A stretch of 9,440 nucleotides of DNA from Methanoregula sp. (lineage in GTDB: Archaea; Halobacteriota; Methanomicrobia; Methanomicrobiales; Methanospirillaceae), in assembly GCA_026394695.1 (NCBI GenBank), contig JAPKXT010000139.1, forward strand, positions 1 to 9,440, written 5' to 3'. The notes beneath the pieces are model-generated. The model made no database searches. It had not been told where the DNA came from and worked only from the letters and a program-made list of their open reading frames with translations. A program made the translations under genes and the position numbers. Position 1 is the stretch's first letter. Each line of letters opens with the position of its first letter. Shown here piece after piece: positions 1-5,965 of the stretch.

Positions 1-1
1 G

Positions 2-1726
2 TGCGTCAATACCAGCTCCGACCGGAACAACTGCGGGTCCTGCGGGACTACCTGCTCATCGGACAGGATGTGCCTGAACGGACAGTGCGCTTTAATTGTT
101 GGCCCTCTTGTAACCGCCCAGCTGGCAGATGATGGCGACGGCATACCTTTTGCAAACGACAATTGCCCCTTTGTTAAAAACGCGGACCAGTACGATCATG
201 ATGGTGACGGGGTTGGCGACGACTGTGACAACTGTGAGATGGCAGCAAACCCTGACCAGGAAGATTCTGATGGCGATAATATAGGAGATGCCTGCGACCT
301 CTGCCCGCAGAGCCCCGACCCGTCAGTCAACGGGAACACCGATGACATGGATGCACCGGGCTACGTCGACACCGACAGCGATCGTATCGGTGACCGCTGC
401 GACAACTGTCCCAAGACCAAAAATCCCGACCAGAAAGACACCGATAGTGACGGGATTGGCGATGCCTGCGATCTCTGCCCGAAAAAACCCGCCCCGAACG
501 GCTGGACCGATGAGGAATCCAGTGAATCACCCTACTCGGACACTGACAATGACGGGATTGGGAATAACTGCGATAACTGTCCCTTCAAAATCAATCCGGA
601 CCAGCTGGATTCAGATGCGCAGAAACAATGCAGTGTACAAACCGCTAACCAGGGTGGGGGGACAATCTGCACAATAACCAATACGGACAAGCACGGTGAC
701 GCCTGCGATACCTGCCCGTTCGTCTTCTCAGAAGATCAAAAAGATACCGATAAAGACGGGATTGGTGACGTCTGCGATAACTGTCCGTCGATAAGCAATG
801 CTGACCAGAAGGACAGCAATAAGAACGCTGTCGGGGATGCATGCGACTGCAATGACGGGATACAGGGACCAAATGAAGTTGCTGTAGATGACGGCATAGT
901 CTGCCCCTTAAAGTCGGATTGTTTATACTGCGGGCAGTACGTCAAACCCCTGTATCTTGCACGATCTCCGGAAAAGGCTATCGATATTGTCTTTGTTGCC
1001 TCTTCTACCTCCATGAACACCGTGACGAAAAAGGCTGAATCCACCACGGCATATACCGCAAGTGAAGAAAAATTCAGGGCGATCGCCCTGAACCAGATCC
1101 TCAACGGCTACTGGAAACTCGACACACTGTCTACCAATGCGATACCTGCTGATTACCGCCACCGCTTCAACTTCTATTATTACTGGCGGCCGGGGTATAC
1201 CGGTGATGCCTGGCCATCACTCGCGTGTGCCGGCAACCTCCCCTCAACCTTCTGGACAGACGCGTACTTTGCTGATGTCGGTGCAATCCTGTACCCGGAA
1301 AATTTTGCAGGGGGTTATACAACGCTCAACGGGTGCGCTGATATGCTCGGACCCACAAAGAGCCATTACAAAGCCTGCGGGCTTGCCGGTTATGAAACCG
1401 TTCCGGTACACGAAGCCGGGCATGCGGTCTTTGCGGTTGTCGATACCTATTGCGGCAACACTCATTACGAACAAAATGAACCCTCCACCAATGTCTGGAG
1501 TTCAGAAACCGCGTGCATCAATGATATCAAGAGCAAGAGCGGGGACACCAGCAAGTGCCGGCAGATCCTCTGGGATGATCCGGCTACATCGATAAACCCG
1601 GATTGCACGAAGGCCTTCTGGAAATGGGACCCTGACCCGGACATGATGAACGACCCGCAGGGTGGCGGGAAGTTCGGTCCGCGGGGTGTTGCAAAAATCA
1701 ATTATATCTTACAGACGTGGACGTGA
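2..1726 (+). CDS. Secreted thrombospondin type 3 repeat protein with C-terminal M64-like metallopeptidase domain (5' end outside window)
   Basis: The reading frame is open to the left edge, so the true start lies outside the window; the ATG at 68 is internal, because the residues before it complete a Cys-rich NCGxCGxxC...CxNGxC motif (Stig1-like spacing). Counting from Met at 68, about eight acidic DxDxDGxGDxCD units lie between residues 43 and 260, the thrombospondin type 3 calcium-binding pattern. The paired cysteines suggest disulfides and an extracellular location. After a hydrophobic IDIVFVAS strand (about 305-312), a C-terminal domain carries HEAGH at 448-452 followed by D459 and Y461. 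That is the HExxHx6DxY zinc-peptidase layout of family M64 (IgA peptidase-like), with Thr460 where M64 usually has Glu. The late MMNDP...FGPRG segment also fits M64. No C-terminal anchor is seen. The likely role is a calcium-stabilised secreted or surface protease; the substrate is unknown and activity is inferred only. It probably shares a transcript with the gene starting 6 nt downstream. Confidence 0.85.
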   Translation, partial: CVNTSSDRNNCGSCGTTCSSDRMCLNGQCALIVGPLVTAQLADDGDGIPFANDNCPFVKNADQYDHDGDGVGDDCDNCEMAANPDQEDSDGDNIGDACDLCPQSPDPSVNGNTDDMDAPGYVDTDSDRIGDRCDNCPKTKNPDQKDTDSDGIGDACDLCPKKPAPNGWTDEESSESPYSDTDNDGIGNNCDNCPFKINPDQLDSDAQKQCSVQTANQGGGTICTITNTDKHGDACDTCPFVFSEDQKDTDKDGIGDVCDNCPSISNADQKDSNKNAVGDACDCNDGIQGPNEVAVDDGIVCPLKSDCLYCGQYVKPLYLARSPEKAIDIVFVASSTSMNTVTKKAESTTAYTASEEKFRAIALNQILNGYWKLDTLSTNAIPADYRHRFNFYYYWRPGYTGDAWPSLACAGNLPSTFWTDAYFADVGAILYPENFAGGYTTLNGCADMLGPTKSHYKACGLAGYETVPVHEAGHAVFAVVDTYCGNTHYEQNEPSTNVWSSETACINDIKSKSGDTSKCRQILWDDPATSINPDCTKAFWKWDPDPDMMNDPQGGGKFGPRGVAKINYILQTWT

Positions 1727-1732
1727 GGAACC

Positions 1733-2362
1733 ATGACGACACAGATACAAAAATTCTCAAACATTGTCCTTGCTGCAGTTTTGGTAATGGCAATTACTGC
1801 AGTGACGGTGAGTGCTGACGATACCACTTCTGCCGGATGCACCCGGTCATACCTGATCCAGCTCGGCCTCTCAAAATCCGGGGCAAATGAAACTGCAGTC
1901 CAGATCGTGTACGGCTTCTCGCCCCTCCCGGAAGGTGCTGACGGTACACTCAAAGGAAGCATCAACGGTGCAGGAGGCATAAAACTATCGGAGTTCAACC
2001 TCCACGACCCCCGTCTGCAGTTCGGGGACGACCTGCGGGTCTCGGAGGATGGGAAAAATATGACCGCATTGAGCGGTATCCAGCAGACTGCAGATTATGC
2101 CGACATCATCATCATGTTCCCGGTCACTGACGAGGCAAAGACCTTCAGCCTCTACGACAGTACAGGAACGCTCCTGAAATCGGTAGATCTGTCAAAGGCC
2201 GAGAACCGGGCGACCTGGAACTGCACACCGGATTATGGGATTACCCCACCCCGGGCATCTGAAGTTTTGCCGGTGACCACCAGGACCCCGGTTGGTGCCG
2301 GAACAATCCTTTGCGCAATCGGTGCAGCTGCCTGTGCTGCCGTTGTGATGAGAAGGAAATAA
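1733..2362 (+). CDS. Small exported protein with C-terminal membrane anchor, family unrecognised
   Basis: This 209-residue protein has a clear signal peptide: a basic start, a hydrophobic core at about residues 11-27 and a likely cut after VSA at 28. A soluble domain follows (about 30-180), then a TPP/TTRTP-rich linker, a hydrophobic helix (about 187-206) and a terminal RRK. That tripartite end fits a cell-surface protein held by a C-terminal anchor; I see no PGF-type sorting signature. The start at 1733 is supported by a GTGAGG purine run at 1723-1728 that overlaps the stop of the upstream gene, with a 6-nt gap between genes, so co-transcription and coupling are likely. The domain contains a GG...L.EF.L.D.R block (about 81-94) and a FSLYD...GTLL block (about 138-148). 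Both recur in the truncated paralog at 4014-4445, which defines a local family. No enzymatic motif is visible. A role alongside the upstream protease-like protein at the surface is inference from adjacency. Confidence 0.8.
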   Translation: MTTQIQKFSNIVLAAVLVMAITAVTVSADDTTSAGCTRSYLIQLGLSKSGANETAVQIVYGFSPLPEGADGTLKGSINGAGGIKLSEFNLHDPRLQFGDDLRVSEDGKNMTALSGIQQTADYADIIIMFPVTDEAKTFSLYDSTGTLLKSVDLSKAENRATWNCTPDYGITPPRASEVLPVTTRTPVGAGTILCAIGAAACAAVVMRRK

Positions 2363-2515
2363 TCTCTTTTACCCGGGTTATATCCTCAGATTTATTCGCC
2401 GGATACCGGACCGCCACGCAATCAAACCGGGGATCAGGGCACAGCTGGATGCAGACCGGTAACCACCGGTGGCAAACCAGCACATTTTTGCCCTTGTACA
2501 TTCCAGCGTCAATCA

Positions 2516-2884
2516 ATGACACCCCTGCACGATGACTGCACAGAAGAGCTCTCGGATGCAGCGAAGAACTGGATCGCCATGGACGGTCTCTGGTTCCAGG
2601 CAGTCGAGCAGGAATACGGCATGGACGCAGCGGTTGCGATGGACCGGAAGGTCTGGAAACACTAGACCCTCGTTGTTACTACAAAGACCTGCCGGGTGCA
2701 AGCTGCACGGGAACGCAGGGGGATGCCGCTGTTTCCCTGCCGCTCCGTCGGACTGGTTGAATTTCCTGTCTTTGCCCGGACGATTGATGCACGGGTAGTC
2801 ACCGAATGCCTGTCGTGCCCGCCGGAGACGCAGCAAGGTACGCCGTATTGTTCATGGAAGTTCACGCTTGAGGAAGCAGAGTAA
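2516..2884 (+). pseudogene. Broken DUF6125-like gene: N- and C-terminal pieces in one frame, split by TAG, with the middle missing
   Basis: The ATG at 2516 opens a 49-residue frame with an AKNWIAMDGLWFQAVEQ block and an EYGMDAA block, stopping at TAG 2663-2665. The same frame continues as TLVVTTKTCRVQAARERRGM, then FPCRSVGLVEF, FARTIDARV, ECLSCPP and a CSWKFTLEE ending, to TAA 2882-2884. From memory of the family, these are the two ends of a DUF6125-type protein (roughly 150-170 residues, four or more conserved Cys, function unknown). The central stretch of about 50 residues between VWK and TLVV is absent. Frame is kept across the junction, so an internal deletion that left or created the TAG is the simplest explanation. 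Readthrough as pyrrolysine would not restore the missing core. No SD precedes the ATG. The 153 bases between the previous gene and this one hold nothing I recognise. The family name is moderately sure; the broken state is surer. Confidence 0.65.
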
Positions 2885-2922
2885 TGATACCAGGGATGAT
2901 CATGCTGACGGCAGCCCCTCCA

Positions 2923-2931
2923 CGATTTTTT
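2923..2931 (+). terminator. Oligo-T terminator candidate after the broken DUF6125-like gene
   Basis: A run of T residues follows the sequence CCACGA about 40 nt after the TAA at 2884. Archaeal intrinsic termination uses such U-tracts without a required stem, so this is a plausible end point for plus-strand transcription. The call rests on base composition only. Confidence 0.35.
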
Positions 2932-2949
2932 TAGATTCGGGCAGGAACG

Positions 2950-3024
2950 AAAAAAAAGGACATGATTAAATCGAGACATGAAAGAGGGAGTGAATCAAAA
3001 AATTACCGTATGTGAGGAAAAAAA
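2950..3024 (-). terminator. Oligo-T terminator tracts downstream of the minus-strand thioesterase
   Basis: Read on the minus strand, this region has T7 at 3018-3024, T6 at 2997-3002 and T8 at 2950-2957, beginning 15 nt after the thioesterase stop. Serial U-tracts are typical of archaeal transcript ends. The whole stretch 2885-3039 carries no gene. Confidence 0.5.
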
Positions 3025-3039
3025 TACTGCCAAATCCTG

Positions 3040-3432
3040 TTACCTTCCCGGTGTTTTCCGGTATACCATGCCCTGGAAAAGGGCAATCTTTTCCCCGGCA
3101 TCATCCGTAACCGTGACTGAATAGGTGGCAATTTTCGGATTCAACGAGGACTCTGTTGCTTCTGCATACAGGGTGCCGGCGGTCGCTGCTTTTACATACG
3201 AGATATGGGCATTGATGGCAGCTGCAGGTGTTCCGTGGGAGTTGGAGGCAAGTGCAAACGCGGAGTCGGCAAGCGTGAAGATTGCTCCGCCGTGCACGGT
3301 CCCGTGGCTGTTTAAGTGCCTGCTGGCAATCCGCATCCGGACCTTTGCCCTGCCGGCTGAGACTTCCATCAACTCGATACCGGTTTCCTGTGCCCAGGCA
3401 TCTTTGGTAAAGAACGGGTCGGTGGGGTCCAT
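3040..3432 (-). CDS. PaaI-family hotdog-fold acyl-CoA thioesterase
   Basis: This is a 130-residue single-domain hotdog protein. It probably hydrolyses an acyl- or aryl-CoA thioester in the cytoplasm; the substrate cannot be read from sequence. Counting from the ATG at 3432, the family signature HLNSHGTVHGGAIFTLAD spans about residues 39-56. Asn41, His47 and Asp56 match the N-x5-H-x8-D spacing of the E. coli PaaI active site (Asn46, His52, Asp61). The later NAHISYVKAA and ALFQGMVYR blocks are also typical. The frame could extend to a TTG at 3468 (12 more residues), but ATG 3432 is preferred: it has a GTGAT Shine-Dalgarno match at 3444-3440, seven bases upstream, and it gives the usual family start just before DPFF. 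The gene stands alone on the minus strand between two degraded plus-strand genes, so there is no operon context to suggest a pathway. Confidence 0.9.
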   Translation of the reverse strand: MDPTDPFFTKDAWAQETGIELMEVSAGRAKVRMRIASRHLNSHGTVHGGAIFTLADSAFALASNSHGTPAAAINAHISYVKAATAGTLYAEATESSLNPKIATYSVTVTDDAGEKIALFQGMVYRKTPGR

Positions 3433-3468
3433 GGAAGGTATCACGAACGTGTATATGGGGTGCTGCAA

Positions 3469-4013
3469 AGATGAATGTTGCGGGGTGCTTTGATACGCAG
3501 CTCGTAATGATTAAGAACGTGGGGAAGACATTTTTTTAGGTTCACCGTGTTTCCAATCGCATGATGACTGGTGGTATTATAACCGGGGACATCAAGACCT
3601 CGGTCCACTGGCAGGGGAACCTGCCGGTTGTCAGGGAATCTGTAGGGAATCCATCCGTGATTCATGAGATATTCCGGTCGGTCCCTACACGGTATGTCCG
3701 GTCACACTTCTGTTTCATTCCCGCGGGATCATATCCCCATTATTATAATCCAGTTTATCATAAAATGAATATTACTATGGTCCGACCATGATTACTTTTG
3801 TCGGTACGGTATCACCAACGAACTTTTCCGGGTGCACGTGCTGCCGGAATTTGCTGATGAATTTTCCGAGGAATTTGAAGAAATGGAGGGCAATGGCAGG
3901 ATGCCCCAACGAAAGGTTGCGTTTTTACGCGCAGGAATCCCGATGGTCCGGGTTTTCTCTGTGCAATCTACCCTACCCGTCCCACCATCTGCAGGGAATT
4001 TCTCTGCTACCGG
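3469..4013. other. 545-base stretch with no convincing gene
   Basis: Several short open frames occur on both strands but none shows a family motif. One plus-strand frame, open from 3769 to the TGA at 4018-4020, reads with an acidic PEFADEFSEEFEEMEGNGR segment and looks somewhat protein-like, but it has no ATG and no SD at its start and ends across the next frame. The stretch also contains a T7 run at 3531-3537, an RNA-type hairpin at 3607-3628 and an AT-rich TATTATAAT element at 3741-3749 that could be a promoter remnant. The N-terminal half of the paralog that ends at 4445 was searched for here in three frames and not found. Confidence 0.5.
3607..3628 (+). other. Stem-loop: 9-bp stem with GGAA tetraloop
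   Basis: ACTGGCAGG at 3607-3615 pairs with CCTGCCGGT at 3620-3628. All pairs are Watson-Crick except one G-U, closing a GGAA loop (GNRA type). There is no T-run after it, so it is not an obvious terminator. It could be part of a small structured RNA or chance. Confidence 0.4.
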
Positions 4014-4445
4014 ATGCTGATCAACCACCGCAACACCGGGGAGCTCCGGGGCAGGGTAAAATCCTCTGGAGGAGCAACCCTTAAGGAATTTGACATCTGG
4101 GATGCCCGGTACCAGATGGCAGATGTGCTGGAAACCACCAATGAATCGTCCGGTAACCTGACCGGTTATCTGGACTACTCTGACAATGCTGACTTTACGT
4201 TCGTCCTGCCATACCAGGAGGACCAGACAAACTTTGAGCTCTACGATAAAAAGAGCGGTTCGCTGTTGACACGTATCAACATGTCCCCGGCAATTTCACA
4301 ATTTCAGTCAACGTACCCAAAAGAACCCGGGAGTTTCTCCTTTTCTCTTCCCCCCATGGATTCCACGCCCGTCTACCTGATCACCGGTATTGCACTCTCC
4401 CTGCTCCTCATGGGGATGATCATTTCCCTGATGCGGAAAAAATAA
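4014..4445 (+). pseudogene. N-terminally truncated paralog of the small exported protein at 1733-2362
   Basis: The 143-residue frame begins in the middle of the domain. Its GELRGRV...GG..LKEFDIWDAR and FELYDKKSGSLL blocks align with the GTLKGSI...GGIKLSEFNLHDPR and FSLYDSTGTLL blocks of the protein at 1733, followed by a linker, a hydrophobic helix (about 119-140) and a terminal RKK. What is missing is the signal peptide and roughly the first 65-70 residues of the domain. No ATG, GTG or TTG lies in frame between the stop at 3876-3878 and the ATG at 4014, and no SD precedes that ATG. Without a signal peptide it could not be exported as its relative is. It is most likely a decayed gene copy whose C-terminal half happens to stay open. 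Alternatives are a sequencing frameshift near 3950-4010, or a divergent N-terminus in another frame. Confidence 0.65.
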
Positions 4446-4624
4446 TCGTTCTCTCATTTTTATCCCAGCTCACCGTTTCAGAGGGATACTTGCACAAGGA
4501 ACAAAGAACCCGGGAAGGGAATTTTTTCCTCGTGGGGGGTTATCCTTCACCATGGAGGCAAAGCCCGGTGCCGGTCTCGTATATCCGCATCAACGAATGC
4601 TGTCCTAAACCTTGATGTGAGCAG

Positions 4625-4638
4625 GTACCTATAGGTAC
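4625..4638. promoter_or_regulatory. Perfect 14-bp palindrome upstream of the CDF gene, possible operator
   Basis: GTACCTATAGGTAC is fully self-complementary and ends 10 nt before the ATG at 4649. Its position close to the start of a metal transporter, with no SD there, fits a repressor site controlling a metal-efflux gene. No regulator gene is in the window, and the motif is not one I can assign to a named regulator. The remaining 4446-4624 intergenic sequence shows only short T-runs (T5 near 4455, T6 near 4522) and a weak TATA-like GTATAT near 4577. Confidence 0.4.
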
Positions 4639-4648
4639 TAATACATTC

Positions 4649-5623
4649 ATGAGTGCACCTGAAATGGATAAAGCAACGCTCGATCAACTGAAAGAAAAAA
4701 CTGCCCGTCTGTCGGTCATCTCCAACACCGGGCTCGTCCTGATGAAATTTGTCGTCGGATTTGCGATAGGTTCCGTCAGTATCATATCAGAAGCTATCCA
4801 TTCCTCAATGGACCTTATCGCAGCAGTAATTGCCTTTTTCTCGGTACGGAAATCTGCCGAACCTCCCGATGCCCAGCACGAGTTCGGGCATGGTAAATTC
4901 GAGGATATTTCAGGACTCATTGAAGGCCTGCTCATATTCGTTGCTGCAATCCTGATCATCAGGGAGGCAGTCACCAAGCTGATGGGTGAACCAACCGAAA
5001 ACTTCACCCCATCACTGCTCATTTTTGGTATCGCCGTGATGGGCATCTCTGCGCTTGCGAACTGGTATGTCTCGAACCGGCTCATGAAGGTGGCTAAACA
5101 CACCGAGTCCATAGCGCTTGAAAGCGATGCCTGGCACCTGCGGACAGATGTCTACACCTCGCTCGGTGTGTTTTTCGGGTTGATCCTTATACACCTGACC
5201 GGTATCACGCTCTTTGACCCGCTCTTTGCCATCGGTGTCGCCATCGTGATCATGAAAGCCGCATATGATCTCACCCGGCGGTCATTTTCGGATCTCATAG
5301 ACCACAGCATTCCTCTTGCCAATGAGCAGAGAATCCAGGAAATAATCTGTGATCATGCGAGCACGTATGCAGGATTCCATGACTTAAAGACCCGCCGTTC
5401 AGGACCGGAGATCTTTATTGAGTTCCACCTTGTCGTGCCCGGGGACGTCACCGTTTTGCAGTGCCATGATCTCTCCGATCACCTTGAATCCGACCTGAAG
5501 ACCGAGTTCCCGCGGGCAAATATTACCATCCATGCTGAACCCTGTAATGAAGGGTGCACCCGCTGCGGGTCGTTCTGCACCTTCTATGACAAGAATAACC
5601 GGTGTAAGACCCCAAAAGAATAG
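4649..5623 (+). CDS. Cation diffusion facilitator (CDF) metal-efflux transporter with Cys-rich tail
   Basis: This is a 324-residue inner-membrane antiporter expected to export divalent metal (probably Zn2+) against H+. Six hydrophobic helices span about residues 25-205. The transport site is His51-x3-Asp55 in TM2 and His163-x3-Asp167 in TM5. The HD/HD set is typical of zinc-selective CDFs, whereas E. coli YiiP has DD/HD. Asp74, His77 and His81 in the DAQHEFGHGK loop match the second metal site of YiiP (Asp68, His71, His75). A cytoplasmic domain (about 212-297) has candidate ligands His260, His278 and His295, the last in an ITIHAEP motif. The chain then continues with a short tail bearing Cys299, 303, 306, 310 and 319 (CxxxCxxCxxxC plus one), a putative extra metal site. 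The ATG at 4649 lacks an SD; an ATG six codons in is the alternative. The palindrome ending 10 nt upstream may control it. A CorA remnant lies downstream. Confidence 0.93.
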   Translation: MSAPEMDKATLDQLKEKTARLSVISNTGLVLMKFVVGFAIGSVSIISEAIHSSMDLIAAVIAFFSVRKSAEPPDAQHEFGHGKFEDISGLIEGLLIFVAAILIIREAVTKLMGEPTENFTPSLLIFGIAVMGISALANWYVSNRLMKVAKHTESIALESDAWHLRTDVYTSLGVFFGLILIHLTGITLFDPLFAIGVAIVIMKAAYDLTRRSFSDLIDHSIPLANEQRIQEIICDHASTYAGFHDLKTRRSGPEIFIEFHLVVPGDVTVLQCHDLSDHLESDLKTEFPRANITIHAEPCNEGCTRCGSFCTFYDKNNRCKTPKE

Positions 5624-5726
5624 GCTTATTGTCATCACGAGGGGCTGGCACTCGTTTCAGATTTTGTTCCCCGGGTCTCTTACTCCCCGAGGGTCAGCCG
5701 GTGTCCGAAAGGGTTGTCGGGGAAAA

Positions 5727-5906
5727 TTTCCGGCCCCGGTAACGATCATCATCGCGGTACCGATAATGATTGCAGGTATTTATGGTATGAATATACCGGA
5801 CCCGCCCCTGTCTGATAAACCGCCCGCCTTTGAGACCATCTTTGGGATCCCGGTGATGATATCGGTGGTGATGGGCCTTTTGATGGGGAAGAAGAAAATA
5901 TGTTAA
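5727..5906 (+). pseudogene. C-terminal remnant of a CorA-family Mg2+ channel
   Basis: The frame ending at TAA 5904-5906 carries APVTIIIAVPIMIAGIYGMN (the CorA TM1 with its YGMN selectivity motif), a proline-rich loop and a second helix, ETIFGIPVMISVVMGLLMG, ending in KKK. These are the two membrane helices that form the pore in CorA proteins, whose full length is about 300 residues or more. The large cytoplasmic N-terminal domain is absent: upstream of about 5727 the sequence no longer resembles CorA in any plus-strand frame and runs into the end of the CDF gene at 5623. No start codon or SD sits near the homologous part. The remnant cannot form a functional channel alone, and a deletion between the CDF gene and this tail is the simplest explanation. 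The CorA identity rests on the GMN motif, the two-helix layout and the basic end. Confidence 0.75.
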
Positions 5907-5937
5907 AAATACGCATGCATTATTTTTGCTACGACCT

Positions 5938-5945
5938 TTATAGTA
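5938..5945 (+). promoter_or_regulatory. TATA box for a probably leaderless transcript
   Basis: TTTATAGT is centred about 25 nt before the ATG at 5966, the normal archaeal distance from TATA box to transcription start. Transcription would therefore begin at or next to the start codon, giving a leaderless mRNA, which agrees with the lack of an SD before that ATG. A T5 run near 5922 may end upstream transcription. Confidence 0.55.
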
Positions 5946-5965
5946 ACAAATCCCATTAGCCTTGG

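Noticed and set aside
68..70. ATG as the start of the TSP3/M64-like gene
   Set aside because: The same frame is open back to position 2 and encodes a coherent Cys-rich motif that spans this Met, so the gene begins outside the window.
110..850. The repeated Asp-codon pattern as a DNA repeat array or CRISPR
   Set aside because: The periodicity comes from protein-level TSP3 repeats; units vary in length and bases, and there are no spacer-repeat boundaries.
2663..2665. TAG read as pyrrolysine in the DUF6125-like gene
   Set aside because: Readthrough would give a protein still lacking about 50 core residues, and no pyrrolysine genes or insertion element are visible in the window.
3561..3791. 76-residue plus-strand open frame
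   Set aside because: No motif, no SD and ordinary composition; it is probably a chance open frame.
3769..4020. Plus-strand frame with an acidic PEFADEFSEEFEE segment
   Set aside because: It looks partly protein-like but has no ATG and no SD at its start (first GTG at 3832), matches no family I know, and ends without relation to its neighbours. Kept as part of the gene-poor stretch.
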